From assembly GCF_041429785.1 (NCBI RefSeq), contig NZ_CP163423.1, positions 3,038,001 to 3,102,000 on the forward strand: a stretch of DNA of 64,000 nt. The letters run 5' to 3'. The position numbers and the translations under genes are program-made. The notes beneath the pieces are model-generated. The model was not told the DNA's origin and did not search any database. It was given only the letters and a program-made list of their open reading frames with translations. This DNA is from Fretibacter rubidus. Its GTDB lineage: Bacteria > Pseudomonadota > Alphaproteobacteria > Caulobacterales > Maricaulaceae. Below are positions 52,617 through 62,946 of the stretch, piece by piece (within the stretch, counting starts at the first letter, position 1; every line of letters begins with the position of its first letter).

Positions 52617-55600
52617 GTGGACAATAACGTGACAACTATGCGACATACATTAGGGGTAATAACCCTTGCCGCAACGGCCTGGGCCGGCGGAGCGGATGTC
52701 GCAATGGCGACCGGCATTGGCGATGACGTCGTCAACGTTGCCTCATTCTCATATAATATTGACGGATCGACGGTCAATGTGACGACTAATGAAGTTGTCT
52801 TCACGATTGAAGCACCCGCCATTCCGCCAACAATCGAATTTTTCCGTTATTCACCCAATGCCCCCCATGCACAAGGCACTGTGATTAACGGCTCACGTTA
52901 CAGCCCTTCAGGCGACTTAAACGGACCCTTTGTCAGCACAGGATCCCCGCGCACAACAGGTGGACGTGTTCTGGATTTATCGGGCAACGTACCGCTAATA
53001 CCCGCGACGACATTCCTCGCAAATGAACTGATGTTTGTACAAGTAACAGACGTTCAAGCCAATAATGATCCAAACGTCGTTGAGACGATTTCTATTACAA
53101 TCACCACATCAACTGGCGACGTCGTTGTCTTGCAGCTATATGAAAGTGGCCCCAATACGGGCGAGTTCTGGGCATATATTCCGACGACCAGCGACGTGTC
53201 ACCCGGCAACGATAATGAGCTGAACACAGAAGACAACACGCAATTAACCGCAACCTATGTCGATACATTCCGTCAGACGGATGTTGTCGTTGATACCGCG
53301 CTGATTAATCCGAACTGCTTTGTTTTTGATAGCATCACAGGCGCACCCATTGACGGCGCGACAGTGACTATCATCGACACAGAAACAGGGCAGCCTGCGA
53401 CTGTATTTGGTGTTGATGAATTTTCAACATTCCCGTCTGCTGTCGATTCTGGCGAAGACGTCGAAGATAATAGCGGCTTATTATACGATCCTGAAACAGG
53501 CGGCTTTCAGTTCCCGCACTTACAGCCCGGCAATTATATTATTGTCGTTGACGCGCCAGAAGGATACAGCTTTGCCTCGACACTGCCAGCGGATCAAATC
53601 CTGACCAATGCCGGCGGATATACACTCAGTACAGGGTCATTTGGCCAAGAATTCACGATTGAAGAACCAGGCCCCATACACTTTGATATCCCGCTGGATC
53701 CCCAAACTGATTTCACGCTGACAAAAACAGCTGACCGCAGCTTTGCTGATGTCGGTGACTTTGTGAACTACACGGTGACCATTCAAAACTCAGGGGCCTT
53801 ATCGGCCCCCGTACAGCTTTATGATACTTTGCCGCTTGGCTTCCGCTATGTGCCTGGCACCTCACGCCGCGAGCAAAACCTTATAACGGACCCGTCTATA
53901 TCAGAGAACGCGTCGCTATTAACATTCCCAATGGGTGTGCTTGGCCCTGGTCAGTCTATAACGCTTGATTACGCCTTAGAAGTCGGCCCTGGCGCGCCTA
54001 TGGGCGACGCGATTAACCGCGCGGTTGTACAAGGCATTGACGGCGGTCAAATCTCTAACGTTGCCCGCGCCGAAGTAACAATGCGCGAAGACCTATTGCG
54101 CTCACGATCGACTGTTGTGGGTCGTATTTCTGAGAACTCTTGTGACGGTGACCAGGACTGGGCGCGCGATATTGAGCGCGGTATCGGTGTCGAAGGTGTG
54201 CGTCTTTATATGGAAACAGGCGCTTATGCCGTATCTGATATTGACGGCCTATTCCATTTTGAAGGCATCACGCCTGGCACCCACGTTGTGCAACTTGACG
54301 AAGAAACACTGCCAAAAGGCTATACGCCCATGGTGTGCGAAGAAAATACGCGCTATGCAGGCTCTGCCATTTCAAAATTTGTTGACGTTCAAGGCGGCGG
54401 CATCTGGCGCGCAAACTTCTATTTAGAAAAAACAGGCGAAACCGAAGACGAGAGCGTTGAGGAAGAGTTTAACGAGGCTGTCGAGTATAAAGACTACGAC
54501 ACAGAATGGTTAAACAAGCAAGACGCCACCCCAGAATGGGTCTATCCCGATACAACGCGCACACCGTCCAGCCCGTCGATTAATATCGGCATTAAGCACG
54601 GCCCAAAACAACGCATCGATTTGATGTTAAACGACAAAGCCGTGTCATCTATGAATTTAGCGGCACGTGATGTGAGCCTTACGCAAGACGTTATGATTAG
54701 CCGCTGGCGGGGTGTTGATATTCTGCCGGGTAATAACTCTGTGACCGCCATTGTTAAAAATGAAGACGGCACAATTGCCAAAACAATGACACGTAAAATT
54801 GTCTTTGTTGATACAATTGCGCGCGCCGTTCCCATGCCGGATAGTTCGACACTTGTGGCCAATGGCCGCGACGTGCCTGTTGTGGCTATCCGACTAGAAG
54901 ACGAAGCGGGCCGCCCCGTTCATAAAGGCCGAGTTGCCAAGATTGATATTGAAACACCTTACCGTCTTTATGACGAAAACGGCGAACGTCAGTTAATCGA
55001 GCAGCAAAATGATTTGATTGCGCCGTTGACAGCCCGCCAAGAATTACAAGTCGGGTCTGATGGTATTTTGAAAGTCCGCCTAGAGCCAACACTGCGCACG
55101 GGTAAGGTCACTGTGATCGTGACATTGGATACGGGTCGCCAAGTGCCTGTTTACATGTATCTGGAACCTGAAAAGCGCGACTGGATTTTGGTTGGTCTTG
55201 CCGAAGGGTCTGCCGCACTTGAAAAGGTACGCGGTAATACAATTGCTTTGTCTGGTAGCTCCGATGATAACGCCTTTGATATGCGCGAAGAAACCGACGG
55301 CGAAGACGTTATCACCGATGGTCGTGTTGCATTTTTCGCCAAGGGCCTGATCAAGGGCAATTGGTTGATGACCATGGCCGTTGATACCGATAAGCGCCGT
55401 TTTGGACGTGACCAAGGCTACGCCGAAGAAATTGATCCCAACGCCTATTACACACTTTATGGTGACCGCTCTTACCAAGATTTTGAAGGCGTTAGCCGCT
55501 ATCCTGTTTTTGTTAAATTAGAAAAGCGCACGGCCTATGCCATGTTTGGTGACTACGACACAGATATTCCAGAAGGCAAGTTAACGGCCTATAACCGCCG

Positions 55601-57746
55601 CCTGTCTGGCCTTAAGGCTGAATATTTGGGTGAGAACTTTCAAGTCCTCGGCTTTGCCGCGGAAACCAACCAAGGCTTTGCCAAAGACGAGATTGCGGCT
55701 GATGGCACTAGCGGAACATATCAACTGTCGCAAAATAATATCTTGGCGCAGTCCGAGGAAATCGTGATTGAGACGCGCGATCGTAATCGTTCTGACGTTA
55801 TCCTCGAGCGCAAAGTTATGGTACGTTACTTGGACTACACGCTTGATTACCTCACAGGTGAGCTGATCTTCCGCCTGCCTGTTGATGCCACCGATTTTGA
55901 GTTTAACCCCAATGTTATTGTGGTGGACTATGAAACACTGAACGATGCTGAGAAAAACGTGACCGCCGGTGGCCGCGTTCAAGCGCAGTTTGCTGATGGT
56001 CGCGTCCGTGTGGGTTCAACATTCGTGCATGAAGAAGGGGCCGTGGCAAAAGCTGGCAGCGAACAAAATATGATTGGTGTCGATGTTGTCGCCCAAGTCA
56101 CGGACAGTACCGAAATTCGCGCTGAATATGCCATTACCGATGATGCGGGTAATCCTGATGCTAAAACAGCGAATGCTATGCTCGCCGAAGTTATTCATAC
56201 CAGCGAAAACATCTCTGCAGATGCCTATTTTCGCGAAGAAGACGGCGGGTTTGGACTAAATCAACGCGGGTCGACAACAAACCGTATCCGCCGTTTCGGG
56301 GCCAATGCTAATATTCAAATTTCTGAATTTGAAGACGAAGAAACAGGGCGTCGCGGCACACGCACCGTTGAAGCCCGCGCTTACCGTGAAGAAAACTTGG
56401 AAACAGGTGACCAGCGCGATGTGGCTGAAGTCACCGCCCGCCATACTGGCGAACGCTTAATCGTCTCTGCTGGTTTGCGCGCCGCCAAAGACGAACTTGT
56501 TGGGCGTGATGACCGCACATCAATCTTGGCCGTATCACAGGCAAGCCTGGCTATCCCGAAACACGGCACAACGATACAGTTTTCGCATGAGCAACCTTTG
56601 GGCGGCAAAGACGCCGTCTCTGCTTTCCCGCGCCGCACAATGATTGGTGTCGATAAGACAATTGGCGAAAAAGCAACGGCGTCTATTCGTCACGAAATTT
56701 TAGATGGTGATACACAAAAAAGCCAAAACACAACATTTGGCCTCGCCGCAACGCCTTGGAACGGCACAACCTTGACGGCGAACTCAGATCTTTTGACCAA
56801 TGATCTAGGCCGTCGGTTGGGCGCTACTGTTGGTGTCGACCAGCAAGTACAGCTATCTGAGAAGTGGTCAGCATCTGCAGGTCTACGTAACCGCAAAGTC
56901 CTCGACCAATCGGGTGAGTTTATCCAAGTCGCCCCAGACGCCGCTGTGTCGCCCGTGGAAGTGAATGAAGATTTCACATCGGCTTATATGGGCGTGGGAT
57001 ACCGCGACGAGGTCATGAGTGCCAGCACACGTGTTGAGGCCCGCAATAGTAGCGCAGGCGATACATGGATTGGCACCGCCGGTATTGCCCGCGAGCTATC
57101 TGAAAAACTATCCGTGGCCGGTGCGCTACGCGGCTTTTTTAATGAGAATAAGAACAACCCCAATGCAACAAGCCGTCTAGATGTCCGCGTGGGGTCTGCC
57201 TGGCGTCCGCGCGGTGAAGAGACAATTGTGCTGAACCGTTTTGATGCGTCTTATGATAAGAATGACCAAGGCGAAACACAGAGCAAGCTGGTCAATAATC
57301 TCGCCCTTAATACAATGGTGGCTGATAATTGGCAGCTCGCTACGAATTACGGTGTGAAATATGTCCAAGCTGATATTGCGGGTCAAAAACATAAAAGCTG
57401 GAACCATCTTTTAGGGGCCGAGACACGATTTGATCTGACAGAGAAAATTGACCTTGGTCTGCGCGCACAGCTTCTTCATAGCCCAACCGTTGGTACAACT
57501 GAATATAGCTGGGGTCCGTCTATTGGGATTGCGCCTGTGAAAAACGTCTGGATTAGCGCGGGTTATAATGTTAGCGGCTTTAAAGATGAAGATTTCGAGG
57601 CCGCTGATTATTCGCGCAAAGGTATCTATCTACAGATGCGCATCAAATTTGACCAACATACGGCCAGTGGCCTTTTGCGACGCATTAGCCCAAGTGCGAC
57701 AGTCAATGAGATTGATACATCTAACCAGAGCTTTGCCAACCCTTAA
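52617..57746 (+). CDS. Giant DUF11-beta-barrel outer-membrane protein
   Basis: A 1,709-residue secreted protein. The start at GTG 52617 is tentative; ATG 52638 is the best alternative and begins the signal peptide MRHTLGV...DVAMA. Two carboxypeptidase-regulatory-like beta domains lie at about 225-345 and about 504-605, with a DUF11 domain between (about 360-500, from TDFTLTKTADRSFADVGD). An acidic linker and Ig-like region (about 605-860) follow. The last about 840 residues are beta-strand-like with a terminal RKGIYLQMRIKF strand typical of outer-membrane barrels, and a short tail. The architecture suggests an outer-membrane barrel with a large surface or periplasmic arm. Its role (adhesion, secretion or assembly) is unknown. 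Confidence 0.75.
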   Translation: MDNNVTTMRHTLGVITLAATAWAGGADVAMATGIGDDVVNVASFSYNIDGSTVNVTTNEVVFTIEAPAIPPTIEFFRYSPNAPHAQGTVINGSRYSPSGDLNGPFVSTGSPRTTGGRVLDLSGNVPLIPATTFLANELMFVQVTDVQANNDPNVVETISITITTSTGDVVVLQLYESGPNTGEFWAYIPTTSDVSPGNDNELNTEDNTQLTATYVDTFRQTDVVVDTALINPNCFVFDSITGAPIDGATVTIIDTETGQPATVFGVDEFSTFPSAVDSGEDVEDNSGLLYDPETGGFQFPHLQPGNYIIVVDAPEGYSFASTLPADQILTNAGGYTLSTGSFGQEFTIEEPGPIHFDIPLDPQTDFTLTKTADRSFADVGDFVNYTVTIQNSGALSAPVQLYDTLPLGFRYVPGTSRREQNLITDPSISENASLLTFPMGVLGPGQSITLDYALEVGPGAPMGDAINRAVVQGIDGGQISNVARAEVTMREDLLRSRSTVVGRISENSCDGDQDWARDIERGIGVEGVRLYMETGAYAVSDIDGLFHFEGITPGTHVVQLDEETLPKGYTPMVCEENTRYAGSAISKFVDVQGGGIWRANFYLEKTGETEDESVEEEFNEAVEYKDYDTEWLNKQDATPEWVYPDTTRTPSSPSINIGIKHGPKQRIDLMLNDKAVSSMNLAARDVSLTQDVMISRWRGVDILPGNNSVTAIVKNEDGTIAKTMTRKIVFVDTIARAVPMPDSSTLVANGRDVPVVAIRLEDEAGRPVHKGRVAKIDIETPYRLYDENGERQLIEQQNDLIAPLTARQELQVGSDGILKVRLEPTLRTGKVTVIVTLDTGRQVPVYMYLEPEKRDWILVGLAEGSAALEKVRGNTIALSGSSDDNAFDMREETDGEDVITDGRVAFFAKGLIKGNWLMTMAVDTDKRRFGRDQGYAEEIDPNAYYTLYGDRSYQDFEGVSRYPVFVKLEKRTAYAMFGDYDTDIPEGKLTAYNRRLSGLKAEYLGENFQVLGFAAETNQGFAKDEIAADGTSGTYQLSQNNILAQSEEIVIETRDRNRSDVILERKVMVRYLDYTLDYLTGELIFRLPVDATDFEFNPNVIVVDYETLNDAEKNVTAGGRVQAQFADGRVRVGSTFVHEEGAVAKAGSEQNMIGVDVVAQVTDSTEIRAEYAITDDAGNPDAKTANAMLAEVIHTSENISADAYFREEDGGFGLNQRGSTTNRIRRFGANANIQISEFEDEETGRRGTRTVEARAYREENLETGDQRDVAEVTARHTGERLIVSAGLRAAKDELVGRDDRTSILAVSQASLAIPKHGTTIQFSHEQPLGGKDAVSAFPRRTMIGVDKTIGEKATASIRHEILDGDTQKSQNTTFGLAATPWNGTTLTANSDLLTNDLGRRLGATVGVDQQVQLSEKWSASAGLRNRKVLDQSGEFIQVAPDAAVSPVEVNEDFTSAYMGVGYRDEVMSASTRVEARNSSAGDTWIGTAGIARELSEKLSVAGALRGFFNENKNNPNATSRLDVRVGSAWRPRGEETIVLNRFDASYDKNDQGETQSKLVNNLALNTMVADNWQLATNYGVKYVQADIAGQKHKSWNHLLGAETRFDLTEKIDLGLRAQLLHSPTVGTTEYSWGPSIGIAPVKNVWISAGYNVSGFKDEDFEAADYSRKGIYLQMRIKFDQHTASGLLRRISPSATVNEIDTSNQSFANP

Positions 57747-57830
57747 CGCTTATAAATAAGTCTTTAAGCTTTCATCAAGGCAATTGCACTAGATTAGACA
57801 AAGCAGAATGCCGAAAAGAGGTTAGCCGGG

Positions 57831-59804
57831 ATGGTGCCATTAAAATTAATGGAGACGCGAAATTTTAAGTCGCGCATCAGTCGTGCGCTAGGCTTAATGG
57901 CCTCGCTATGCCTCATCGTACCTCTGGCAACAGCGCAAAGTTATCAAATCACCGGAAACCCCGCAGACGTCATTAACGGAACGATTGATTGCGGCGGCAC
58001 ATCCCGCCTAACCAGAACAATCAATGTGCCAACTAGCTTTACCGTGGATAAATTAAACCTAGGCTTTGTCGCCGCACATAGCTGGCGAGGCGATATAGAA
58101 CTGACCTTAACCCCGCCAGACGGTGCGCCGACCGTTCAATTGATTGATTCTGAAACCAATACGACCAATCAAGATAATTACAATGTTGAACTTGATAATG
58201 ATGCAACGACGCTGATTAACACAGCGCCGCATGACACCAATGACAGCCTAACATTTCCACCCGCAAGCACGACATATGAAAACCGTGTACAGCCAAACGG
58301 CGTTAGCGGTGCAGGCACGGGGCTCGACGCATTTTCTGGCGAGGCGGCGGCAGGCAATTGGACGCTGTCTATGTGTGACGCTTTCCCAGGGTCTGATGAC
58401 GGCACATTTGAGGCGGCGACACTTTATTTTATCGACGCCTCTGCCATTGATCTATCCATGGCGATTGCGCCCAGTTCAACGACGCCAGATTACGGCACCT
58501 CTGTCAATCTGGCTTACACAATTACGAACTCTGGAGCGGCAACCGCCACAGGCGTAACCGCCGATATCATATTACCAAGCGGGCTTGATTTCGTCTCTAG
58601 CACTGGGGCGGGTAGTTATAATGATACCACGGGCGTCTGGACTGTTCCAAATATCACCGCTGGCAACAGCCAAACAATCACGATATCCGCGACAGTCTTA
58701 ACATCGGGCGGCTACACGACAACAGCAGAGGTCAGCACCGCTACCGAGACCGATATCGACAGCACGCCCGCTAATGCCAATGTCACAGAGGATGATTACG
58801 ACAGCGAAACCTTATCGCCAGTATCAGTCAGCATTCCGCCGCTCGCCTGTCCCATTGGACAGCAATCAAGCCATATTTGGACAGCCCCCGGTGGGGCCAA
58901 TGGGTGGACAGGGCCAAGCCTGTCGGAGAGCTACACCCTGCCCAATGGGGAGGCTTTAGCCTTTACCATCTCAGGCGATACGGGCACGTTTATTCCGCGC
59001 GGCGGCGTCACCATTCCAGCCACCACGGATGAATTTACAGGCGGTAGCGGCAGTGGCATTTTCGGTCTGACCCTTTATGTTGATTTCACATCACCCAGTC
59101 AGTCCATTATTGTTGACATAGATGTCGGCGCGCCTGGCATTGGCATGGGCGACGTTCAATTTGGCGTTTATGATGTTGATTTGGGCGGATGGACAGACCG
59201 CATTGCTATCGAAGGGTTTTTGGACACGATTCCCAAAACCCCCATTATTACGGCTAGTAGCGGTAACACAGTTGTCGGCAATGCCATTGTCGGAACAGGT
59301 GGATCAGGCTCAACACAAGGGAACGGCAATTCAACCTTTACCTTTGGTAGTTCCGTTGACCGTATTCGCATGACCTATGACAATACAAACCCAGCCGCCA
59401 ATCCTGACCTCCAAGTTATTGCGATTATGCCCTTTACATTTTGCCCACCCTTTACGGCTGATTTAAGTGCGCAAAAGACGGTGGAAATGTATGATCCATC
59501 TGGCACAGGGGCGACAGATATTTACGCCATTCCGGGTAACGAAGTGTTGTATAAAATATCGGTCACTAATTCAGCCACTGCCACTGCGCCCGCCAATGAT
59601 ATAAATCTAAATGATGTTCTGCCAGGTAACTTACGCTTTGTATCGGCCAGCGTGACGGGGTTCTCAGGCGGTAGTTTTGGCTCACCTGCCCTACCCGCGA
59701 CTAACACCGACTGTGACGGCGGGGCATGTGTCATTAATTACACCGGTGCAGATTTGCCCGTCAACACCACAGGCGAGATTGCCATTCGCGCAGTGGTGAA
59801 GTAA
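57831..59804 (+). CDS. Secreted P-domain/DUF11 protein
   Basis: A 657-residue protein with a signal peptide ending at TAQ (about residue 36). A proprotein convertase P-domain (about 37-195) shows LNLGFVAAHSWRGDIELTLTPPDG and NWTLSMCDAFPGSDDGTFEAATLYF. A DUF11 domain (about 205-330), an unassigned beta-rich domain and a second DUF11 domain at the C-terminus (about 540-657) follow. The last domain resembles the C-terminus of the protein at 51388. No protease domain is present, so the P-domain is a structural module here. It lies 84 bp after the giant barrel gene. Confidence 0.75.
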   Translation: MVPLKLMETRNFKSRISRALGLMASLCLIVPLATAQSYQITGNPADVINGTIDCGGTSRLTRTINVPTSFTVDKLNLGFVAAHSWRGDIELTLTPPDGAPTVQLIDSETNTTNQDNYNVELDNDATTLINTAPHDTNDSLTFPPASTTYENRVQPNGVSGAGTGLDAFSGEAAAGNWTLSMCDAFPGSDDGTFEAATLYFIDASAIDLSMAIAPSSTTPDYGTSVNLAYTITNSGAATATGVTADIILPSGLDFVSSTGAGSYNDTTGVWTVPNITAGNSQTITISATVLTSGGYTTTAEVSTATETDIDSTPANANVTEDDYDSETLSPVSVSIPPLACPIGQQSSHIWTAPGGANGWTGPSLSESYTLPNGEALAFTISGDTGTFIPRGGVTIPATTDEFTGGSGSGIFGLTLYVDFTSPSQSIIVDIDVGAPGIGMGDVQFGVYDVDLGGWTDRIAIEGFLDTIPKTPIITASSGNTVVGNAIVGTGGSGSTQGNGNSTFTFGSSVDRIRMTYDNTNPAANPDLQVIAIMPFTFCPPFTADLSAQKTVEMYDPSGTGATDIYAIPGNEVLYKISVTNSATATAPANDINLNDVLPGNLRFVSASVTGFSGGSFGSPALPATNTDCDGGACVINYTGADLPVNTTGEIAIRAVVK

Positions 59805-59816
59805 TTTGGCGACCCG

Positions 59817-60326
59817 CTAGCTGCAGGATGATTTTGCTTTCTTTAGCGCCGCAGTTACGCCTTTTAATGAAAACTCATAACTCACTGATGTGCCGCGGCT
59901 AGAGACGGCTTGGACGCGCATATTGGCCCCTGCCCGCATTTTATTTACCAAGCTACGCTCGCTACTTGCGCTCTCGATAAAGGCTTCATTGGCGGAGACA
60001 AACATGCGCGTGCGCGACGCGCCGACAATGGCGACAGGCGGACTACTGTCTTTTAACGTATAGCCGGTCATCAGGCTGGGCTGTTCCGTCGCTTGACCTG
60101 ATTTCCAATTGGACACCATGAAATATATATCGCCGTGATTGACGGAACTGGGCGCTTTTTTCTGCGGCGCAGCCAGAACGTAGCAAATCTTGTCACCGCC
60201 CTCAACGCGCGAATAAGTCGCCCAATCGCTAAAGGTGCCCTCTAATTTGGGCGCGGACGCTTGTGCAGGATACGTGAAACCCAAAGCCGTAACCGCTAAT
60301 GTCGTTATCAAAATGCCGTAACGCAT
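59817..60326 (-). CDS. IalB-family exported protein
   Basis: About 169 residues. A signal peptide ends near AQA (about residue 22). The mature part has FSDWATYSRVEGGDKICYVLAAPQKKAP..., typical of invasion-associated locus B proteins, a common alphaproteobacterial exported family of unclear function. The C-terminus ends SSCS, giving one likely disulfide pair. The frame extends to 60359, but ATG 60326 follows GGAGAG and begins the signal peptide. It converges with the P-domain gene. Confidence 0.7.
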   Translation of the reverse strand: MRYGILITTLAVTALGFTYPAQASAPKLEGTFSDWATYSRVEGGDKICYVLAAPQKKAPSSVNHGDIYFMVSNWKSGQATEQPSLMTGYTLKDSSPPVAIVGASRTRMFVSANEAFIESASSERSLVNKMRAGANMRVQAVSSRGTSVSYEFSLKGVTAALKKAKSSCS

Positions 60327-60428
60327 CACACTCTCCAAAGTCGCGCCTGTGGCGAACATATAATTGCCCTTATAGCAATCGATTGGCGTTAAGGGCGCGT
60401 TAATAACAGTGCAATTTCAGTAAATAAA

Positions 60429-62120
60429 ATGCCTTTAACGGCCCGCTTGCCATCGCCTGTCTTTAGACCCTATTATAGTGTAGGGGGATTGGGCATTTCA
60501 AACAGATTTACATATGCGGGATTTGTATCCTACGCTCATCATGATGAGGCCCTAGCGGCCAAATTACATAAGGCGTTAGAGACATATCGCGTGCCCAAAG
60601 GGATCGCAGACCGCAAAGCGCTATCCCCCATTTTCCGAGACGCATCCGAGCTGAGCGCGCATCATAGTTTATCCGCCAAGATAAATGAGGCGTTAGAGAC
60701 GTCGCGTTATTTGATTGTACTCTGTTCGCCCGCCGCCAAGGCGTCTTATTGGGTCAATGAAGAAATTCGAACATTTCGCGCTTTACACGGCAAAGAGCGC
60801 ATCCTCTGCGCCCTGATTGAAGGCACGCCTGATACATCCTTCCCACCCGCCTTGACAGAGAACGGCGGCGAGCCCCTCGCCGCAAGTCTGGACGGGGGAC
60901 GCGACAGTTTCCGCCTCGGCGTGACCCAAATTGCTGCGTCTATTTTGGGGGTGGGGCTCGATGAATTAATCCAACGCGACGCACAAAGGCGCCGCGCCCG
61001 ACAACGGGTCATTAGCGGCGCGTCCCTCGCCTTTGCTGCCGTGATGGGGGCGATGACATGGACAGCGGTCGATGCGCGCAATGAAGCCGAGACGAGCCGG
61101 TCTGAGGCCGAAAAAATGGTCGAATTTATGCTAACCGATTTAAAGGCCGATTTGGAAGTCGTTAGCCGCCTTGATATTTTGGATGATGTCGGCAAAAATG
61201 TGACAACATATTACGACGCTATACCGCTATCTGATATGGATGATGACCGCCTCGCCCGCCAAGCCCGTGCCCGGCACTTGCTAGGGCAAGTCGCGCTGGA
61301 TACGGGCAATATAGAGCTAGCAGAAACAGAAATCGGCGCTGCCTATACCGCAACCCAAGAAGTCATGCGCCGCAATCCGCTTAACCCAAATGCGCTTTAT
61401 GCCCATGCTCATAGTGAATTTTGGCAAGGCGCTATTTTGATGGATAAAATGAACGGTGAGCAACGCATTGCGGCTCTCCCATATCTCCAGAATTACGCCG
61501 CGATAGGCGATAAATTATATGAGCTTGATCCCACAAATTTAAAATTTGTTGATGAACGAGCATCTGGCGCCAGTAGTCTCGGTACGCTTTATAGAAGTCT
61601 AAAGGATTATACGGCTGCGCAAGACTATTTTACAAAAGCGGAAGTTTATTTTCGAGAGGCTTTGATCGCTTTTCCAAACGAAACAACATTTGAAGGACGC
61701 ATAGCCAATGTCTTATCGGGGCTCGGCAGTATCGCGATTGCTCAAAATAATCTTGAGGCGGCGTTAGCTTATCGACAAGAACAAATCACGATATATGACA
61801 CCCAATTATTACGGCATCCCCACAACATCACAGCGAGATATGAAAAAGTGCAAACGCAATCGCGTTTGATCACCGAAGGCTTGCTTAATTATAATCGAGA
61901 GACATATCTATCGACGATAAAATCAACGCTTGATGAATATGATAAGCTGATAACCTATGATCCCAGCAACATGATCTGGCTCCGCAATTACAATTTCTAT
62001 CTTAATATCTTGCTCCAAGAGCAAAGCAAAGAAGGGGCTATTGCCTTGCCTAAGGAACTCCAAATCAGGCTTGATAATACGCTAAGTCGCTTAGAAAAAA
62101 ATATGGCTGGCACGGAATAA
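60429..62120 (+). CDS. TIR domain-transmembrane-TPR protein
   Basis: A 563-residue protein. The N-terminal TIR/SEFIR-like domain (about 28-180) has GFVSYAHHDEALAAKLHKAL, LIVLCSPAAK and WVNEEIRTF, with a candidate catalytic Glu at 111 or 112. A membrane helix follows (about 195-213). The next part (EAEKMVEFMLTDLKADLEVVSRLDILDDVG) is a juxtamembrane module found in many sensor proteins with TPRs. TPR-like helices run from about 265 to 560. In bacteria TIR domains can cleave NAD+ or act as scaffolds. Role here is unknown: signalling, stress sensing or defence are all possible. Confidence 0.8.
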   Translation: MPLTARLPSPVFRPYYSVGGLGISNRFTYAGFVSYAHHDEALAAKLHKALETYRVPKGIADRKALSPIFRDASELSAHHSLSAKINEALETSRYLIVLCSPAAKASYWVNEEIRTFRALHGKERILCALIEGTPDTSFPPALTENGGEPLAASLDGGRDSFRLGVTQIAASILGVGLDELIQRDAQRRRARQRVISGASLAFAAVMGAMTWTAVDARNEAETSRSEAEKMVEFMLTDLKADLEVVSRLDILDDVGKNVTTYYDAIPLSDMDDDRLARQARARHLLGQVALDTGNIELAETEIGAAYTATQEVMRRNPLNPNALYAHAHSEFWQGAILMDKMNGEQRIAALPYLQNYAAIGDKLYELDPTNLKFVDERASGASSLGTLYRSLKDYTAAQDYFTKAEVYFREALIAFPNETTFEGRIANVLSGLGSIAIAQNNLEAALAYRQEQITIYDTQLLRHPHNITARYEKVQTQSRLITEGLLNYNRETYLSTIKSTLDEYDKLITYDPSNMIWLRNYNFYLNILLQEQSKEGAIALPKELQIRLDNTLSRLEKNMAGTE

Positions 62121-62143
62121 CCCTGCCAGCCAAGGAAACCGCC

Positions 62144-62245
62144 TTAGCCGCCGCCAGTGCCAGTGCCCGTTCCGCCACTAGTGCTGCCCCCGGTGCCGCC
62201 GCCTGAACCACCGCCAGTGCCGCCGCCTGAACCGCTCCCCTGACC
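62144..62245. repeat. Glycine-codon minisatellite
   Basis: Imperfect GC-rich units such as GCCGCCGCCTGAACC repeat through this stretch and encode the Gly/Ser/Thr tail of the gene on the minus strand. Such a tract could vary in copy number. Confidence 0.6.
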
Positions 62246-62887
62246 AGGGTCTGGATCATGACCTCTGTCACCGTTGTTCAGGACAGGATCAATAATAATA
62301 TCAGTCTGCAATAATTTATCGCCCTCTTGCTGCGAGATGGTAATATGCAAATTATACTTCAGCCCTGGCGGGTTTGAACGGCAGTGATTGGCCAGCACAA
62401 GGATGTTATTATTATCCAGCGTGCAGACTTTTTCAAAATTACGCGTGAAATCATCACGGTCATTTTCGACGCTATATTGAATGTTATCCGTGAAGACCCA
62501 ATTATCTTGAGGCAAGTAAAAGAGGAACCAAACGGGACGGTTAATTTTAAAGTCGAGCGGACTAGGGGGGCGCGGACCTTGGGACCCGTCCGCGGCAAAT
62601 GCGGTAATATAATCGCCCAGCATAGAATCGAAATCCTTGGCCGTATAAGCCCCGTCAAGATGACCATCAATATTATCGCAATGGGCGGTAAATTCTTCGA
62701 TCAACGCATCGCGCCGCATTTCAATCCCATCTTTTTTCAGGCGGTCACGTTTTATCATACCGTCTTCTATACCGATTGATATGGGCAGCAATATCGGCCC
62801 CGCACCGTCGTAATCGCGTTGGAAGTCATCCCATTCTTTGAGATATTCTGCATTGGCGCGTAGATCGCCCTTGGTTGGTTTGTTCAT
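62144..62887 (-). CDS. Hypothetical protein with glycine-rich tail
   Basis: A 247-residue protein. The first about 205 residues are soluble, acidic and without a recognised family. The last about 35 residues are almost entirely Gly, Ser and Thr (repeat units of GGGTGGGSGGG type). There is no signal peptide. It lies 59 bp before the membrane-anchored protease on the same strand, so the protease and this gene probably form an operon. The tail may act as a flexible linker or a protein-binding segment. Confidence 0.55.
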   Translation of the reverse strand: MNKPTKGDLRANAEYLKEWDDFQRDYDGAGPILLPISIGIEDGMIKRDRLKKDGIEMRRDALIEEFTAHCDNIDGHLDGAYTAKDFDSMLGDYITAFAADGSQGPRPPSPLDFKINRPVWFLFYLPQDNWVFTDNIQYSVENDRDDFTRNFEKVCTLDNNNILVLANHCRSNPPGLKYNLHITISQQEGDKLLQTDIIIDPVLNNGDRGHDPDPGQGSGSGGGTGGGSGGGTGGSTSGGTGTGTGGG

Positions 62888-62946
62888 TCTATCCTCCGTT
62901 ATTATTTATTTTTATGTCAAAGTGTATGCGCCCGCCGTGATGACCA

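Noticed and set aside
51822-52646. 274-codon minus-strand frame across the DUF11 gene
   Set aside because: It is antisense to a well-supported gene with signal peptide and DUF11 motif. The long frame results from its codon bias.
62144-62245. Repeated GC-rich units that might look like a CRISPR array
   Set aside because: The units are short, imperfect, lack spacers and encode a Gly-rich protein tail.
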